DNA of 64,000 bases from Aurantimicrobium minutum. Its GTDB lineage: Bacteria > Actinomycetota > Actinomycetes > Actinomycetales > Microbacteriaceae. The notes under the pieces are model-generated. The model was not told the origin of the DNA, made no database searches, and saw nothing but the letters and a program-made list of their open reading frames with translations. The position numbers and the translations under genes were made by a program. Location: assembly GCF_029893825.1 (NCBI RefSeq), contig NZ_JARXXV010000001.1:930001-994000 (forward strand), read 5' to 3'. Shown here piece by piece: positions 27,975-37,276 of the stretch; positions within the stretch are counted from its first letter, which is position 1, and each line of letters opens with the position of its first letter.

Positions 27975-28664
27975 ATGGCAAGCATCCTGATCCTCGCCGC
28001 GCGCCTCAATGCAGAGGTCTTACCCGCTCTGGGACTTCTTTCACACCAGGTGAAGACCATACCTGCTGAACCCGCACAGCTGGTGAGTGCCCCCCACTCG
28101 GACATTGTGATGGTCGATGCCCGCACTGACTTGGCCAGCGCCAAGAGTCTGTGCAAGATCTTGCAGGCTACTGGCCTCAGTTCTCCTCTCTTGTTAGTAA
28201 TCACCGAAGGTGGTCTTGCCGCAGTCAGTCCCGACTGGGGAATCTCCGACGTCGTCCTCGACACCGCAGGCCCTGCAGAAGTGGATGCCCGTATTCGCCT
28301 TGCACTGGGACGCAATGAAAAAGATGCACCTTCCGAGGCACGCATCTCTGCGTCGGGCATCGTGATCGACGAGGCTTCTTACTCCGTGAAGGTCCACGAC
28401 AAGCCACTGGATCTGACATACAAAGAGTTTGAACTGCTGCGCTTCCTTGCAACCCACCCTGCTCGTGTGTTTACTCGTGAGCAATTGCTGAGTGAAGTCT
28501 GGGGTTACGACTACTTCGGTGGTACTCGAACTGTGGACGTGCACGTGCGTCGCTTGCGGGCGAAGTTAGGCGACATGGAGCAGGTCATTGGCACCGTGCG
28601 CAACGTGGGATACCGCTTCAATGTGGCAGAAGATTCCCACGAGCACTCCTCTGTAACCTCCTAG
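27975..28664 (+). CDS. glnR: GlnR, nitrogen regulator of OmpR type
   Basis: 229 aa. The atypical receiver domain (1-115) contains the GlnR hallmarks ADI-like [27 protein letters not shown] and [22 protein letters not shown]. The C-terminal winged helix has [50 protein letters not shown] and [10 protein letters not shown]. GlnR lacks a partner kinase and acts by dimerisation around a non-phosphorylated Asp. It controls glutamine synthetase and ammonium uptake. The ATG at 27975 follows GGAGGTGA; a frame from 27750 is not coding. Confidence 0.93.
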   Translation: MASILILAARLNAEVLPALGLLSHQVKTIPAEPAQLVSAPHSDIVMVDARTDLASAKSLCKILQATGLSSPLLLVITEGGLAAVSPDWGISDVVLDTAGPAEVDARIRLALGRNEKDAPSEARISASGIVIDEASYSVKVHDKPLDLTYKEFELLRFLATHPARVFTREQLLSEVWGYDYFGGTRTVDVHVRRLRAKLGDMEQVIGTVRNVGYRFNVAEDSHEHSSVTS

Positions 28665-28701
28665 TTTCTTTTCCGTCACCTGTGCGTGCCAGTATGAATG
28701 T

Positions 28702-30870
28702 ATGGCTCCGCACGATACCGACTCTGACGTCTCAGACGTCGACGATGACTTCGATGAAGTTCCATTCGTGCACGTGGATGAACTTCCCGATGACCGCTAC
28801 CTCGACCGTGAGCTCAGCTGGCTTGCCTTCAACCAGCGAGTCCTTGAATTAGCCGAAGACACTGCCCTTCCACTTCTGGAACGTGCAAACTTCTTGGCCA
28901 TCTTTGCCAGCAACCTTGATGAATTCTTCATGGTGCGCGTGGCAGGTCTGAAGCGCCGCATCATGACCGGTTTGGCCGTGCCCACCAACATTGGACGTGC
29001 TCCTAGTGATGTGTTGGCAGATATCTCCGCTCGTGCCCATGAACTCCAGCTGCGTCACGCCAATGTGTATCACGACAGCGTGAAGCCAGCGCTGTCCGAA
29101 GCTGGAATCCAAATTGTCACCTGGGATTCTCTCGATGACGCAGATCACGAGATTCTGCACCGCTACTTCACCGATCAAATCTTCCCTGTGTTGATGCCAC
29201 TGGCCGTAGACCCAGCTCACCCCTTCCCCTACATCTCTGGTCTGTCACTGAACCTTGCTATTCGTGTTCGTAACGCCAAGACCGGAACAGAAGAGTTTGC
29301 TCGTCTTAAGGTTCCGCAGATGCTGCCCCGCTTTGTTCGAGTGGACAGCCGAGAAGGAATCTCAAACGTTCGCTACATCGCGTTGGAAGATTTGATTGCG
29401 AACCAGCTCCAAGACCTCTTCCCTGGAATGGAGATCCTCGAGCAGCACACCTTCCGTGTGACACGTAATGAAGACGTGCAGATCGATGAAGATGAGACAG
29501 AAGACCTCATCCAGGTTCTGGAAAAGGGTCTCCTCAAGCGTCGATTCGGTCCACCCATCCGCCTCGAGGTGGGTGAAGGCATGGATCCCACCACCTTGGA
29601 TCTGCTTATCCGTGAACTCGACATCACTGAGCAAGAGGTCTACCGCCTGCCTGAGCCACTGAACTTGGGTGGTCTGTTTGAGATCGCCGGCATTAAGCGC
29701 CCTGACCTGCACTACCCACCGCACGTTCCCACAACTTCTGTCGCCCTTGCCACCGCAGAAGCAAATGAGCCTCGCAGCATCTTTGCCTCTATTCGTCGCG
29801 GGGACGTGCTGCTACACCACCCCTACGAATCGTTCTCCACGAGTGTGCAGTCATTCCTAGAGCAGGCCGCAGCAGACCCCAATGTTCTTGCGATCAAGCA
29901 GACGCTGTATCGAACCAGCGGTGATAGCCCCATCGTTCAGGCATTGATCAATGCCGCAGAAGCAGGCAAGCAAGTCCTGGCATTGGTAGAGATCAAGGCC
30001 CGCTTTGATGAGCAGGCCAACATCTCCTGGGCACGCAAACTGGAGAAGGCCGGCGTTCACGTGGTCTATGGCCTCGTGGGACTCAAGACCCACTGCAAGC
30101 TGGCATTAGTTATCCGCCAAGAAAAGGGTCAGCTCAAGCACTACAGCCATATCGGCACCGGAAACTACAACCCCAAGACCAGCCGTCTCTATGAAGACTT
30201 TGGTTTACTCACCGCAGACCCCCAGGTGGGCAAAGACCTCACCCGCTTGTTCAATGAGCTCTCTGGCTATGCCATCGAGAAGAAGTTCAAGCGTTTGCTC
30301 GTTGCCCCCCTGCACTTGCGTAAGGGGCTACTGAAGCTCATCAACAACGAAACCAAGAATGCTCTGGCAGGAACTCCTGCCCGCATTCGCATCAAGATCA
30401 ACTCCATGGTTGACGAGAAGATCATTGATGCTCTCTACCTCGCCAGCGCAGCGGGTGTGAAGGTTGACATTTGGGTTCGTGGCATTAGCTCGATTAAGGC
30501 AGGGGTACCCGGACTGAGCGAGAATATTCGTGTTCGCTCGATTCTTGGGCGTTATCTCGAGCACTCGCGCATCTTCATGTTTGACAATGCAGGCGACCCC
30601 CAGATCTATATCGGTAGTGCAGACATGATGCACCGTAACTTGGACCGACGCGTTGAGGCCCTGGTTCGCCTGCCTAACACAGAGCACATCACTGAGCTCT
30701 CCGAACTCTTTGATCTCGCCATGGACGACGCGACCGCGTCGTGGTGGTTAGAGTCAGATGGCTCCTGGACTCGTCACACCACGGACACATCCGGAGCAGC
30801 TCTCATCGATCTACAAGATCACTTGATGAAGAGCATCAGCAAGCGTCGTCGCCCAGGAGGACACCGATGA
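28702..30870 (+). CDS. ppk: Polyphosphate kinase 1
   Basis: 722 aa. It makes polyphosphate from ATP and reverses to make ATP. An acidic N-terminus of about 30 residues precedes [20 protein letters not shown], the head domain, and the catalytic domain with [33 protein letters not shown] and [11 protein letters not shown], which contains the phosphohistidine. It overlaps the next gene as ATGA, the arrangement ppk-mutT1 also known from mycobacteria. CAGTAT lies 6 nt before the ATG. Confidence 0.97.
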   Translation: MAPHDTDSDVSDVDDDFDEVPFVHVDELPDDRYLDRELSWLAFNQRVLELAEDTALPLLERANFLAIFASNLDEFFMVRVAGLKRRIMTGLAVPTNIGRAPSDVLADISARAHELQLRHANVYHDSVKPALSEAGIQIVTWDSLDDADHEILHRYFTDQIFPVLMPLAVDPAHPFPYISGLSLNLAIRVRNAKTGTEEFARLKVPQMLPRFVRVDSREGISNVRYIALEDLIANQLQDLFPGMEILEQHTFRVTRNEDVQIDEDETEDLIQVLEKGLLKRRFGPPIRLEVGEGMDPTTLDLLIRELDITEQEVYRLPEPLNLGGLFEIAGIKRPDLHYPPHVPTTSVALATAEANEPRSIFASIRRGDVLLHHPYESFSTSVQSFLEQAAADPNVLAIKQTLYRTSGDSPIVQALINAAEAGKQVLALVEIKARFDEQANISWARKLEKAGVHVVYGLVGLKTHCKLALVIRQEKGQLKHYSHIGTGNYNPKTSRLYEDFGLLTADPQVGKDLTRLFNELSGYAIEKKFKRLLVAPLHLRKGLLKLINNETKNALAGTPARIRIKINSMVDEKIIDALYLASAAGVKVDIWVRGISSIKAGVPGLSENIRVRSILGRYLEHSRIFMFDNAGDPQIYIGSADMMHRNLDRRVEALVRLPNTEHITELSELFDLAMDDATASWWLESDGSWTRHTTDTSGAALIDLQDHLMKSISKRRRPGGHR

Positions 30871-31811
30871 GCTCCCGCCCCACCACTGTCTATGCAGCAG
30901 GAGCTGTACTGTGGCGCATGATCGGTGACGATATTCACGTACTCGTGATCCATCGCACCGAACACAAAGACATCTCCCTCCCCAAGGGCAAAGTGGACCC
31001 CGGGGAAACTCTTCCCCAAACTGCGGTGCGCGAGATTCGTGAAGAAACCGGTATCAAGGTCTCCCTCGGTGTGCCCGTTGGAATCACCGACTACATCATG
31101 CCTAACGGCAAGCAGAAGATTGTGCACTATTGGGCCGCTGAGGTCACTCCCAAAGCTATTCAGAAATCAAAGTTTGTACCCAACGATGAAGTAGCCGCAC
31201 TTGAATGGCTGCCCTTGGCTACTGCGCGCGGTGAACTCAGCTATGAGCCTGACAAAGAAATCTTGGATAACTTTGCCGCACTAGTTCGGGAAGGCATTAC
31301 TCAGACCTTTGCCGTCATTGTCTTGCGCCACGGCAAAGCAACTTCTCCTTCAGAATGGCGCGGTGAAGACTCGACCCGCCCCCTCACGGAGCGCGGACTC
31401 ACCCAGGCTCACGGCATCGTTCGCACGCTAGCCGCATGGAAGCCGAAGAAGTTCATCTCCAGCACTGCTGTTCGATGCAAAGAAACCATCACGCCCACCG
31501 CTAAAGCCCTGGGCAAGGAGGTTACACTCACGAGCAAAATCAGCCAAGACTCTTTCGAGGCTGGAACTGCAGACGTTCGCGACGTAGTCGGAAAGATTGT
31601 GCGCAAGCGTAAGAGCACCGTGGTCTGCACACACGGACCAGTCGCGCCCACCGTGGTTCGTGAACTTGCCTTAGCAACCGGCACTCCACGCAGCGGTGCC
31701 TTAGACCAGGCAGGACTGCTCGACACTGCCTCATTCACCGTGGTTCACCTCAGTGCCACCCACCCTTCCTCCGGCATCATTGCCGTGGAAACGCACGAGT
31801 CATTGCTCTAA
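30867..31811 (+). CDS. mutT1: Nudix hydrolase fused to histidine phosphatase (MutT1-like)
   Basis: 314 aa. The N-terminal Nudix domain has the box [23 protein letters not shown] (about 34-56). The C-terminal domain (about 150-314) is a histidine phosphatase with VLRHGKATS and a second His in CTHGPV. In mycobacteria MutT1 hydrolyses 8-oxo-GTP and diadenosine polyphosphates. The start ATG overlaps the ppk stop (ATGA) and has GGAGG at 9 nt. Coupling to ppk is consistent with nucleotide and polyphosphate balance. Confidence 0.93.
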   Translation: MSSRPTTVYAAGAVLWRMIGDDIHVLVIHRTEHKDISLPKGKVDPGETLPQTAVREIREETGIKVSLGVPVGITDYIMPNGKQKIVHYWAAEVTPKAIQKSKFVPNDEVAALEWLPLATARGELSYEPDKEILDNFAALVREGITQTFAVIVLRHGKATSPSEWRGEDSTRPLTERGLTQAHGIVRTLAAWKPKKFISSTAVRCKETITPTAKALGKEVTLTSKISQDSFEAGTADVRDVVGKIVRKRKSTVVCTHGPVAPTVVRELALATGTPRSGALDQAGLLDTASFTVVHLSATHPSSGIIAVETHESLL

Positions 31812-31822
31812 CTCGAGAAGGC

Positions 31823-31966
31823 ATGAAAATGCCGAACCGCAGTGAACGCCTCTCGGCGGAAGGCCGCTCGCAGCGGCGAAATATTGGAGCCCGGGGTTAC
31901 TACGGTCCGGCACACAAAAGATTAGTCGAGAGCGCCGTCGCGCCACAAACGAGCACACACAGATAG
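31823..31966 (+). CDS. Candidate 47-aa Arg-rich small protein
   Basis: Small ORF 11 nt after the mutT1 stop. MKMPNRSERL is followed by a basic, Arg/Ser-rich middle and GARGYYGPAHKR. GAGAAGG precedes the first ATG closely; a second in-frame ATG lies two codons on. It overlaps the end of the convergent gene at 31922 by 45 nt. The region also folds into several short hairpins (for example GGCAT/ATGCC at 31821-31834 and GCCGC/GCGGC at 31863-31877), so it may instead be structured untranslated sequence. No family recognised. Confidence 0.4.
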   Translation: MKMPNRSERLSAEGRSQRRNIGARGYYGPAHKRLVESAVAPQTSTHR

Positions 31967-32551
31967 CTCGTGAGCAGTTTGCGTCAGTCGCGATGCCTGC
32001 AGTGTCAACGTGGAGGCACGCTCGGGGTGGGTTGCATCAGACTCGTTAGCTACAGCTGTGCAACCGGCTGAAATGATGCGACAGAACGCTGCTGAGCGAT
32101 CAAGTGCACCACTAAAGTCGCCGGAGAATGCCCCATGCAAGATCGTGTCCGCGAGGGTCACCATCTCATCAGGTCCGGCAGGTGTGGGAGCACCGGCAAC
32201 CACGGCATCTGCCGTGCTGAGTACAGAAAGCCCTTGAGCAAACAACACACTCATTTGCGCCGCCTGGGCACGAATCAAATCACGAATCAAATACATTCGC
32301 CACAGCGCACCAGGAAGTGAGTGCGCGCTCGAACGTGACCACAGTTCTGCCAAGGTGTCGATACCGTTTTCATCGGCAAAAGACACAACCTTTTCCACCA
32401 CGTCTGGGTGGGCTGCATCACGTACACGAGCCAAGAGCGCACGGGCAGTGTCATGGGCTATGGCAGAAACCTCTGCAGGATCATCACCACCCTGGAAAGC
32501 GCTGAACTCATGACCTGCAAAGAGTGCCGGCTTTCGGTAAGGCGCATTCAT
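31922..32551 (-). CDS. Conserved-looking helical protein, unknown function
   Basis: 209 aa, soluble and largely helical. It opens MNAPYRKPALFAGHEF, and the middle holds LPGALWRMYLIRDLIRAQAAQM. No catalytic motif is visible. The ATG at 32551 has GGGGGAG about 13 nt upstream. It is divergent from the DUF5993-dsbB pair across 32 nt. Its codon use is like the core genome. Confidence 0.75.
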   Translation of the reverse strand: MNAPYRKPALFAGHEFSAFQGGDDPAEVSAIAHDTARALLARVRDAAHPDVVEKVVSFADENGIDTLAELWSRSSAHSLPGALWRMYLIRDLIRAQAAQMSVLFAQGLSVLSTADAVVAGAPTPAGPDEMVTLADTILHGAFSGDFSGALDRSAAFCRIISAGCTAVANESDATHPERASTLTLQASRLTQTAHELSVCARLWRDGALD

Positions 32552-32583
32552 ACATTCATTCTCCCCCGGGTTAGGGTGAAGAT

Positions 32584-32742
32584 ATGGACACAATCGTCTT
32601 CGCGCTCATTCTTGTTGCAGCGCTATTGATCATCTTTGTTAAGAAGCGCTGGGTCGTTATTCTCGGCTATTCGATTGCTTTCGTGGCAACGGCAGCACTG
32701 TTTGCCCACCACGTAACCAGTGTTTTGGATTTGAGTTTCTAA
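32584..32742 (+). CDS. DUF5993-type small membrane protein
   Basis: 52 aa with two hydrophobic segments (about 3-18 and 24-43) separated by KKRW, and an end HHVTSVLDLSF. This matches the DUF5993 family, which I recall as the usual neighbour of DsbB-type genes. Its stop and the dsbB start overlap as TAATG, so translation is coupled. TAGGGT lies 6 nt before the ATG. A helper role for DsbB is inferred from context. Confidence 0.8.
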   Translation: MDTIVFALILVAALLIIFVKKRWVVILGYSIAFVATAALFAHHVTSVLDLSF

Positions 32743-33443
32743 TGAGTGAGATTCACGTTTCCGCGCTGCAGACCGAGAACGCCAGCACCACTGTGGTGGT
32801 GGGCGATACTCGCGTCGTTGTTCCTGCTCCCACCAAGCCCCACCATGTGTTGCTGGGCAAGCTCGGGTTCTGGGCTCAGGTGGGCTTCATGCTCGCGTAT
32901 ATCGGAGTGCTCTCCGGCGCGATGTTCTACTTCCAATTCGGACTCAATGAAATGCCCTGCCCGTTGTGTATTACACAACGCATGGGCATGATGCTTTCAT
33001 CCCTTGGTGCGCTCTATGTCATCGTGGGCTCACTACGTGGACGCTTGTCCCCCGCAGGCTTCATGACTGGACTGGGCTTCGCTATCCTCGGCGCATTGCT
33101 GGGTGCCGCCATGTCTATCCGCCAAATCTTGCTGCACATCATGCCGGGTGACCCCGGTTATGGCGGAGCAGTCCTGGGTCTCCACCTCTACACCTGGGCA
33201 CTAGTGAGCTTTGTTGTGGTGTTGGTCTTTGCCGGTGTCTTGCTCACCTTAGGCACTGAGTTCTTGCCCGTTCGACCAAGCTCGAAGTTTGGTCGGGTTG
33301 TGGCATGGGTTGTGATTGGTATTTTCATCTTCACTGTTGTGGCCAACATGGTGGTCGTCTTCGCTGAAGAAGGCTTCAATATGTATCTGCCAGATGACCC
33401 AACGAACTGGATTCTGTTCCAGCAATTGGGCTGGAGCAAATAA
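32742..33443 (+). CDS. dsbB: Disulfide bond formation protein DsbB
   Basis: 233-aa membrane protein with four main spans after a soluble N-terminus of about 45 residues. The first Cys pair is in MPCPLCITQRMGM (about 69-72), the DsbB signature. A second Cys pair in the other periplasmic loop is not evident, which is odd for DsbB and suggests a different electron path. It should pass electrons from a DsbA-type partner, such as the protein at 19123, to quinone. Confidence 0.85.
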   Translation: MSEIHVSALQTENASTTVVVGDTRVVVPAPTKPHHVLLGKLGFWAQVGFMLAYIGVLSGAMFYFQFGLNEMPCPLCITQRMGMMLSSLGALYVIVGSLRGRLSPAGFMTGLGFAILGALLGAAMSIRQILLHIMPGDPGYGGAVLGLHLYTWALVSFVVVLVFAGVLLTLGTEFLPVRPSSKFGRVVAWVVIGIFIFTVVANMVVVFAEEGFNMYLPDDPTNWILFQQLGWSK

Positions 33444-33490
33444 CCACTTCTGGTCTGTTCTAAACTAGAAGGGCACTCTTTGAGTGCGGC

Positions 33491-33564
33491 GGGCCTCTAG
33501 CTCAGTTGGTTAGAGCATCGGACTTTTAATCCGAGGGTCAAGGGTTCGATCCCCTTGGGGCCTA
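33491..33564 (+). tRNA. tRNA-Lys(TTT)
   Basis: Acceptor GGGCCTC/GGGGCCT with a G-U first pair and discriminator A, D arm GCTC/GAGC, anticodon loop CTTTTAA (TTT) and T arm AAGGG TTCGATC CCCTT. CCA is not encoded. A TAAACT about 30 nt upstream could be the -10. Confidence 0.97.
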
Positions 33565-33569
33565 CAACC

Positions 33570-33603
33570 AAGGAATCCCTCACCATATGGTGAGGGATTC
33601 CTT
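33570..33603. terminator. Terminator after tRNA-Lys
   Basis: A 15-bp perfect stem (AAGGAATCCCTCACC and its complement) with loop ATAT and T/A runs on both sides. It also serves the convergent DUF998 gene. Confidence 0.92.
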
Positions 33604-33606
33604 ATT

Positions 33607-34248
33607 TCAACTCTTGTTACCACTGGCTCCGTTGCTGCTGTGATTTTTCATAAAGCGCCACGTCAGAATAATGACGAGAGCTGGGTAGATCGCCTGACTG
33701 GTTGTCACAACTCGTTCCCATAATCCTGCGGTGTGGATTTCGGGATTCGTCCACACGCTCAAGAACCCGATTGCGATTGCCCCTAGGGCAAGAGTGGCAA
33801 CGATAGAAGCAAGGGGGCGAACAATCGGTGGCCACTCACGGGTAAACCTCATACCAAACACAGGCCACACCGAAAAGATGACAAATGAAAGCGTGGCAAA
33901 AACTCTGTGAGGTTCAGAAACCCCTACCAACGGTGTGGGAAAAATCGTGAGACCAATGGTTGCCAGCCCGCCCAGAAAGATCAATACTCGAGCAGGTTTT
34001 GCTAACACCGTGAATTTCCACGCGACAACGATGTCAATGAGTGCACCCAAGAGAAAAAAGCTTGACTGGATATACCTCACCGGAGATTCCGGTGATGCCA
34101 ATTCACTAATGGTTTGGGTTATGGGGTCATATCCAGGCCAGAGGGCTGCTGACAAGCTCCAACCCACAACCGATTGGATAGGTCCTAATACAGCTAGGAC
34201 AAGCAATAACCGACTGACCTGGTGAGGGTGAATATCAGTTTGAGTCAT
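33607..34248 (-). CDS. DUF998 integral membrane protein
   Basis: 213 aa with about six hydrophobic spans. DUF998 marks are YDPITQTISELASPESPVR after the first span. Function unknown. The ATG at 34248 has GGAAGGGG upstream. It is monocistronic, ending at the shared terminator. Confidence 0.85.
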   Translation of the reverse strand: MTQTDIHPHQVSRLLLVLAVLGPIQSVVGWSLSAALWPGYDPITQTISELASPESPVRYIQSSFFLLGALIDIVVAWKFTVLAKPARVLIFLGGLATIGLTIFPTPLVGVSEPHRVFATLSFVIFSVWPVFGMRFTREWPPIVRPLASIVATLALGAIAIGFLSVWTNPEIHTAGLWERVVTTSQAIYPALVIILTWRFMKNHSSNGASGNKS

Positions 34249-34303
34249 GATGCCCCTTCCGGATGAGAGCTTACGGGGCTATCTACGCACTTGCTCAGGA
34301 CTT

Positions 34304-35287
34304 TTAGTGCCTGTGGTGGAAAGGCTGCAGTGCATCGTCAGGAATCTGCCCAAAACGACCATAGTTGAAATCTTCCAATGCTTGAACAACCTCTGCCTTA
34401 GTGTTCATCACGAAGGGGCCATAAGCAACCACAGGCTCATTGATGGGCTGCCCACCGAGTAGAAGCACATCGAGTGCTCCATTGCGTGCATCTTGAATCT
34501 TGTCAGCGCTCAGCACGACTCGATCTCCGTCAATCATGACAGCAAGAGTTCCTGCCGTGATGGGGGCAGCAGAGCCACCAAGTTCACCTTCGCCGACTGT
34601 TCCCTGACCAGCGAGCGTGTAGGCAAGGGCGTTGAATTCAGGGTTCCATGGGATTGAAACAGAAGCTCCTGGCGCCAAAGTCACGTGAGCAATGGTCATT
34701 GGTGTCTGAGATTTACCGGGACCAACGTGTCCATCTATCTCTCCGGCAATCACGCGAATGAGTGCTCCACCATCTTGGCTGGAAAGGAGCTCAACATCTC
34801 CACCTGCCAGATTCTGGTAGTTCGGTGCTGACATCTTTTTTGAGGCTGGCAGGTTAATCCAGAGTTGAATTCCGTGGAAGAAACCACCAGACATCACCAG
34901 TTCATCTGGTGGCGTCTCAATGTGAAGGACGCCAGAACCTGCAGTCATGTATTGGGTGGCACCGTTTTCAATAATCCCGCCACCACCATGGTTGTCTTGG
35001 TGCTGGAAGGTGCCATCAATCATGTAGGTGAAGGTTTCAAACCCACGGTGAGGGTGCCAAGAAGTTCCGCGAGGTTCATAAGGTGCATATTCAACTTCAC
35101 CCATTTGATCCATATGAATAAAGGGATCGATGTCTTGGTAAGAAACTCCTGCAAAGGCACGAGTCACAGGGAAGCCATCACCCTCGAATGCCTGCGGACC
35201 CTTCGTAACTGACTTCACCGCACGAGCACGGCCAACGGCTGGAGCCAAGTGAGGCAGGGTGAAAGTATCAGCGGTTACAGCAGGCAT
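34304..35287 (-). CDS. Pirin family protein
   Basis: 327-aa bicupin. The N-terminal cupin has DPFIHMDQMG, SWHPHRGFETFTYMIDG and HIETPP, giving the metal-binding His/Glu set. The C-terminal cupin has PEFNALAYTLAG. Bacterial pirins are iron-containing, and some act as quercetinases or as regulators of central metabolism. GAGGAG precedes the ATG. Which role applies here is unknown. Confidence 0.9.
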   Translation of the reverse strand: MPAVTADTFTLPHLAPAVGRARAVKSVTKGPQAFEGDGFPVTRAFAGVSYQDIDPFIHMDQMGEVEYAPYEPRGTSWHPHRGFETFTYMIDGTFQHQDNHGGGGIIENGATQYMTAGSGVLHIETPPDELVMSGGFFHGIQLWINLPASKKMSAPNYQNLAGGDVELLSSQDGGALIRVIAGEIDGHVGPGKSQTPMTIAHVTLAPGASVSIPWNPEFNALAYTLAGQGTVGEGELGGSAAPITAGTLAVMIDGDRVVLSADKIQDARNGALDVLLLGGQPINEPVVAYGPFVMNTKAEVVQALEDFNYGRFGQIPDDALQPFHHRH

Positions 35288-35354
35288 GTGAAGCTCCTCA
35301 TGAGTTGAACATTAGAGATAAGTCATTCACTAGTCAGAGTATTCCCACACAGCA

Positions 35355-35384
35355 AAGACGGCATCCCCGAAGGGATGCCGTCTT
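35355..35384. terminator. Terminator after the H1-like gene
   Basis: A 12-13 bp stem (AGACGGCATCCC and complement) with loop CGAA, 20 nt after the stop of the H1-like gene on the minus strand. On the minus strand it is preceded by AAGACGG, so the T-run is poor. Confidence 0.75.
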
Positions 35385-35402
35385 GTTCAGCTGTGCTGAG
35401 AA

Positions 35403-36077
35403 TTACTTCTTTACAGCAGGCTTCTTAGCCGCAGGCTTAGCTGCTGGCTTAGCTGGTGCCTTTTTTGCAGCGGGCTTCGCTGCAGGCTTGGTAGCAGGTG
35501 CCTTTGCTGCTGCAGGCTTTGCAGCGGGCTTCGCAGGCGCTTTCATGGCAGCAGGCTTTGCCGCTGGCTTGGCTGCTGCCTTTGGTGCAGCCGACTTGGC
35601 AGGAGCCTTCTTAGCAACTGGCTTCGCAGCAGCCTGAGGAGCAACTGCTTTAGCTGCCGCAGGCTTTGCAGCAGGCTTAGCGGCCGCCTTGGAAGCTGCT
35701 GGCTTGGCTGCTGCCTTAGCTACCGCAGGCTTCGCAGGTGCCTTCTTTGCAGCAGGCTTTGCGGCAGGCTTTGCAGGAGCCTTCTTCGCTGCAGCAACTG
35801 TCTTCTTCACAGTTGCAGTGGTCTTCGCAGCATCCTTCTTGATGGTTCCTGCAGCGTGTGCAAGATCCTTGCCGACAGAAGCGGCAGTCTTGGATGCGTC
35901 CTTCTTGACGGTGGTGGCAACCTTCTTGGTGGTGGTTGCTGCTTTCTTTGCAACAACAGTTGCATCAGCTGTGACGTCCTCGACCTTGTCTGCAACAACT
36001 GCTGCAGTTGCGCCGGCCTGCTTTGCGCCGGAGCGGAAAGCCTTCTTCAGTGAGGAAAGGAAAGATGACTGAGCCAT
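35403..36077 (-). CDS. Histone H1-like Lys/Ala/Pro-rich protein
   Basis: 224 aa. Residues 1-95 are helical, Ala/Lys/Thr/Val-rich. Residues 96-224 are degenerate repeats of the AKPAAKKAP type, as in eukaryotic H1 tails and actinobacterial HupB tails. It is probably a DNA-compacting nucleoid protein. The start MAQSSFLSSLKK at 36077 is clear. A DtxR-like box lies 45 nt upstream. A membrane protein at 55592 carries the same kind of tail. Confidence 0.88.
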   Translation of the reverse strand: MAQSSFLSSLKKAFRSGAKQAGATAAVVADKVEDVTADATVVAKKAATTTKKVATTVKKDASKTAASVGKDLAHAAGTIKKDAAKTTATVKKTVAAAKKAPAKPAAKPAAKKAPAKPAVAKAAAKPAASKAAAKPAAKPAAAKAVAPQAAAKPVAKKAPAKSAAPKAAAKPAAKPAAMKAPAKPAAKPAAAKAPATKPAAKPAAKKAPAKPAAKPAAKKPAVKK

Positions 36078-36121
36078 CGAGATAACACTCTCATTTCATA
36101 GTTGGGGGTGTAACAAAGTTT

Positions 36122-36140
36122 GTACTTAAGCCTAACCTGA
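36122..36140 (-). promoter_or_regulatory. DtxR/IdeR-like box upstream of the H1-like gene
   Basis: On the minus strand TCAGGTTAGGCTTAAGTAC matches 14 of 19 bases of TTAGGTTAGGCTAACCTAA, with the left half nearly perfect (AGGTTAGGCT). It lies about 17 nt before a possible -10 TATGAA. Confidence 0.45.
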
Positions 36141-36162
36141 GTGTTTCTTATGAAGCAGGTGC

Positions 36163-37209
36163 TTAGACGCGAGCCGTCACAAAGCCCAGGTGAGCAACCT
36201 GAGGCAAAACTTCTGTTCCAAAAAGTTCAATGGACTTCATCACATCAGCGTGAGGAACATTGCCAATGTCCATATGCAAGATGTGGCGGTCATGCTTGAG
36301 TTCGGCATGAATCGCTGCCAAGCGATCTGCGACCTCGTTTGGCGTTCCTACAATGATGGGGCCTATGCCCGTGGCCTGCTCTTCATAGAGCTCACGATCT
36401 GGAATGGGGCGACCACGCTCTTCAGAGACTTTCATAACTGAAGGCAGCCAGTGCTGATACATGACTTCTTTTGCGTGAGCTGAGTCGGTAGCAACGAGTC
36501 CACGGCCGGCTACTCCCACTTTCATGGTGGCAAGGTCATGTCCAGCTGCAACTGCCTCAGCGCGGTAGTGATCCACTAAGTGTTTGTTGGAGGCAGGTGG
36601 GTTACCCAGAAATGAATAAATTGCATTCATTCCCAACTGTGCTGCGCGGGTGGAAGATTCAGGTGTTGCACCGGTTGCCACCCAGAGGTCTAGCTCTTCA
36701 TGGGCTGGCCTTGGCCACACTCCAGGAACGGAGAATGGTGCTCGATGCGTGCCCTTCCAATCAATAGGACCACCCTTGTTGAGCAGCTTCATTAGTTGGA
36801 GTTTCTCGGTGAACTCAGCTTGTATTTCTTGACGCTCATGTCCAAATAGGTCATACGACTCGCAAAATGCTCCTGTGCCAACGGTGACTTCAGCACGTCC
36901 ATCAGAGATGAGGTCAAGGCTTGCATATTGTTCAAATACTCGAACAGGGTCGTCCGTTGGCAGCACGGTGACAGCTGAACCTAGGTGAATCTGTGTGGTC
37001 TGTGTAGCTGCTGCCGAGAGGAGGGTCACTGGGGCAGAGAGCGGATAGTCAGCACGGTGGTGCTCGCCTAAACCGAAGTAGTTCAATCCCACTTGGTCGG
37101 CAAGACGTATGCGCTCGAGCAGGTTTTTGTATAGCTGCCGTTCAGAGGCGTAAGTGCCGGTTTCGGGATCAATGCTGCTATCGCCGAAGCTGTATATCCC
37201 GAGTTCCAT
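36163..37209 (-). CDS. LLM-class flavin-dependent oxidoreductase
   Basis: 348 aa, bacterial-luciferase-like TIM barrel that uses FMNH2 or F420. GLNYFGLGEHHRADYPLSAPVTLLSA is followed by GRAEVTVGTGAFCESYDLFG and, further on, WVATGATPESS. Substrate unknown. AAGGA precedes the ATG. It is preceded on the same strand by CapA but separated by about 65 nt, with no terminator seen. Confidence 0.9.
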   Translation of the reverse strand: MELGIYSFGDSSIDPETGTYASERQLYKNLLERIRLADQVGLNYFGLGEHHRADYPLSAPVTLLSAAATQTTQIHLGSAVTVLPTDDPVRVFEQYASLDLISDGRAEVTVGTGAFCESYDLFGHERQEIQAEFTEKLQLMKLLNKGGPIDWKGTHRAPFSVPGVWPRPAHEELDLWVATGATPESSTRAAQLGMNAIYSFLGNPPASNKHLVDHYRAEAVAAGHDLATMKVGVAGRGLVATDSAHAKEVMYQHWLPSVMKVSEERGRPIPDRELYEEQATGIGPIIVGTPNEVADRLAAIHAELKHDRHILHMDIGNVPHADVMKSIELFGTEVLPQVAHLGFVTARV

Positions 37210-37276
37210 GACATTCCTTAGGTGTTCTACCCAGGAATAAGTCAGAAATAGAGTTTCCTATTCCCGAACGCACTCA

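Noticed and set aside
35305-36072. Ala/Gly-rich open frames on the plus strand opposite the H1-like gene, and a repeat pattern that could suggest an array
   Set aside because: They are the complement of the AKP repeats; repeat units are irregular and short, with no spacer pattern, so not CRISPR and not coding on this strand.
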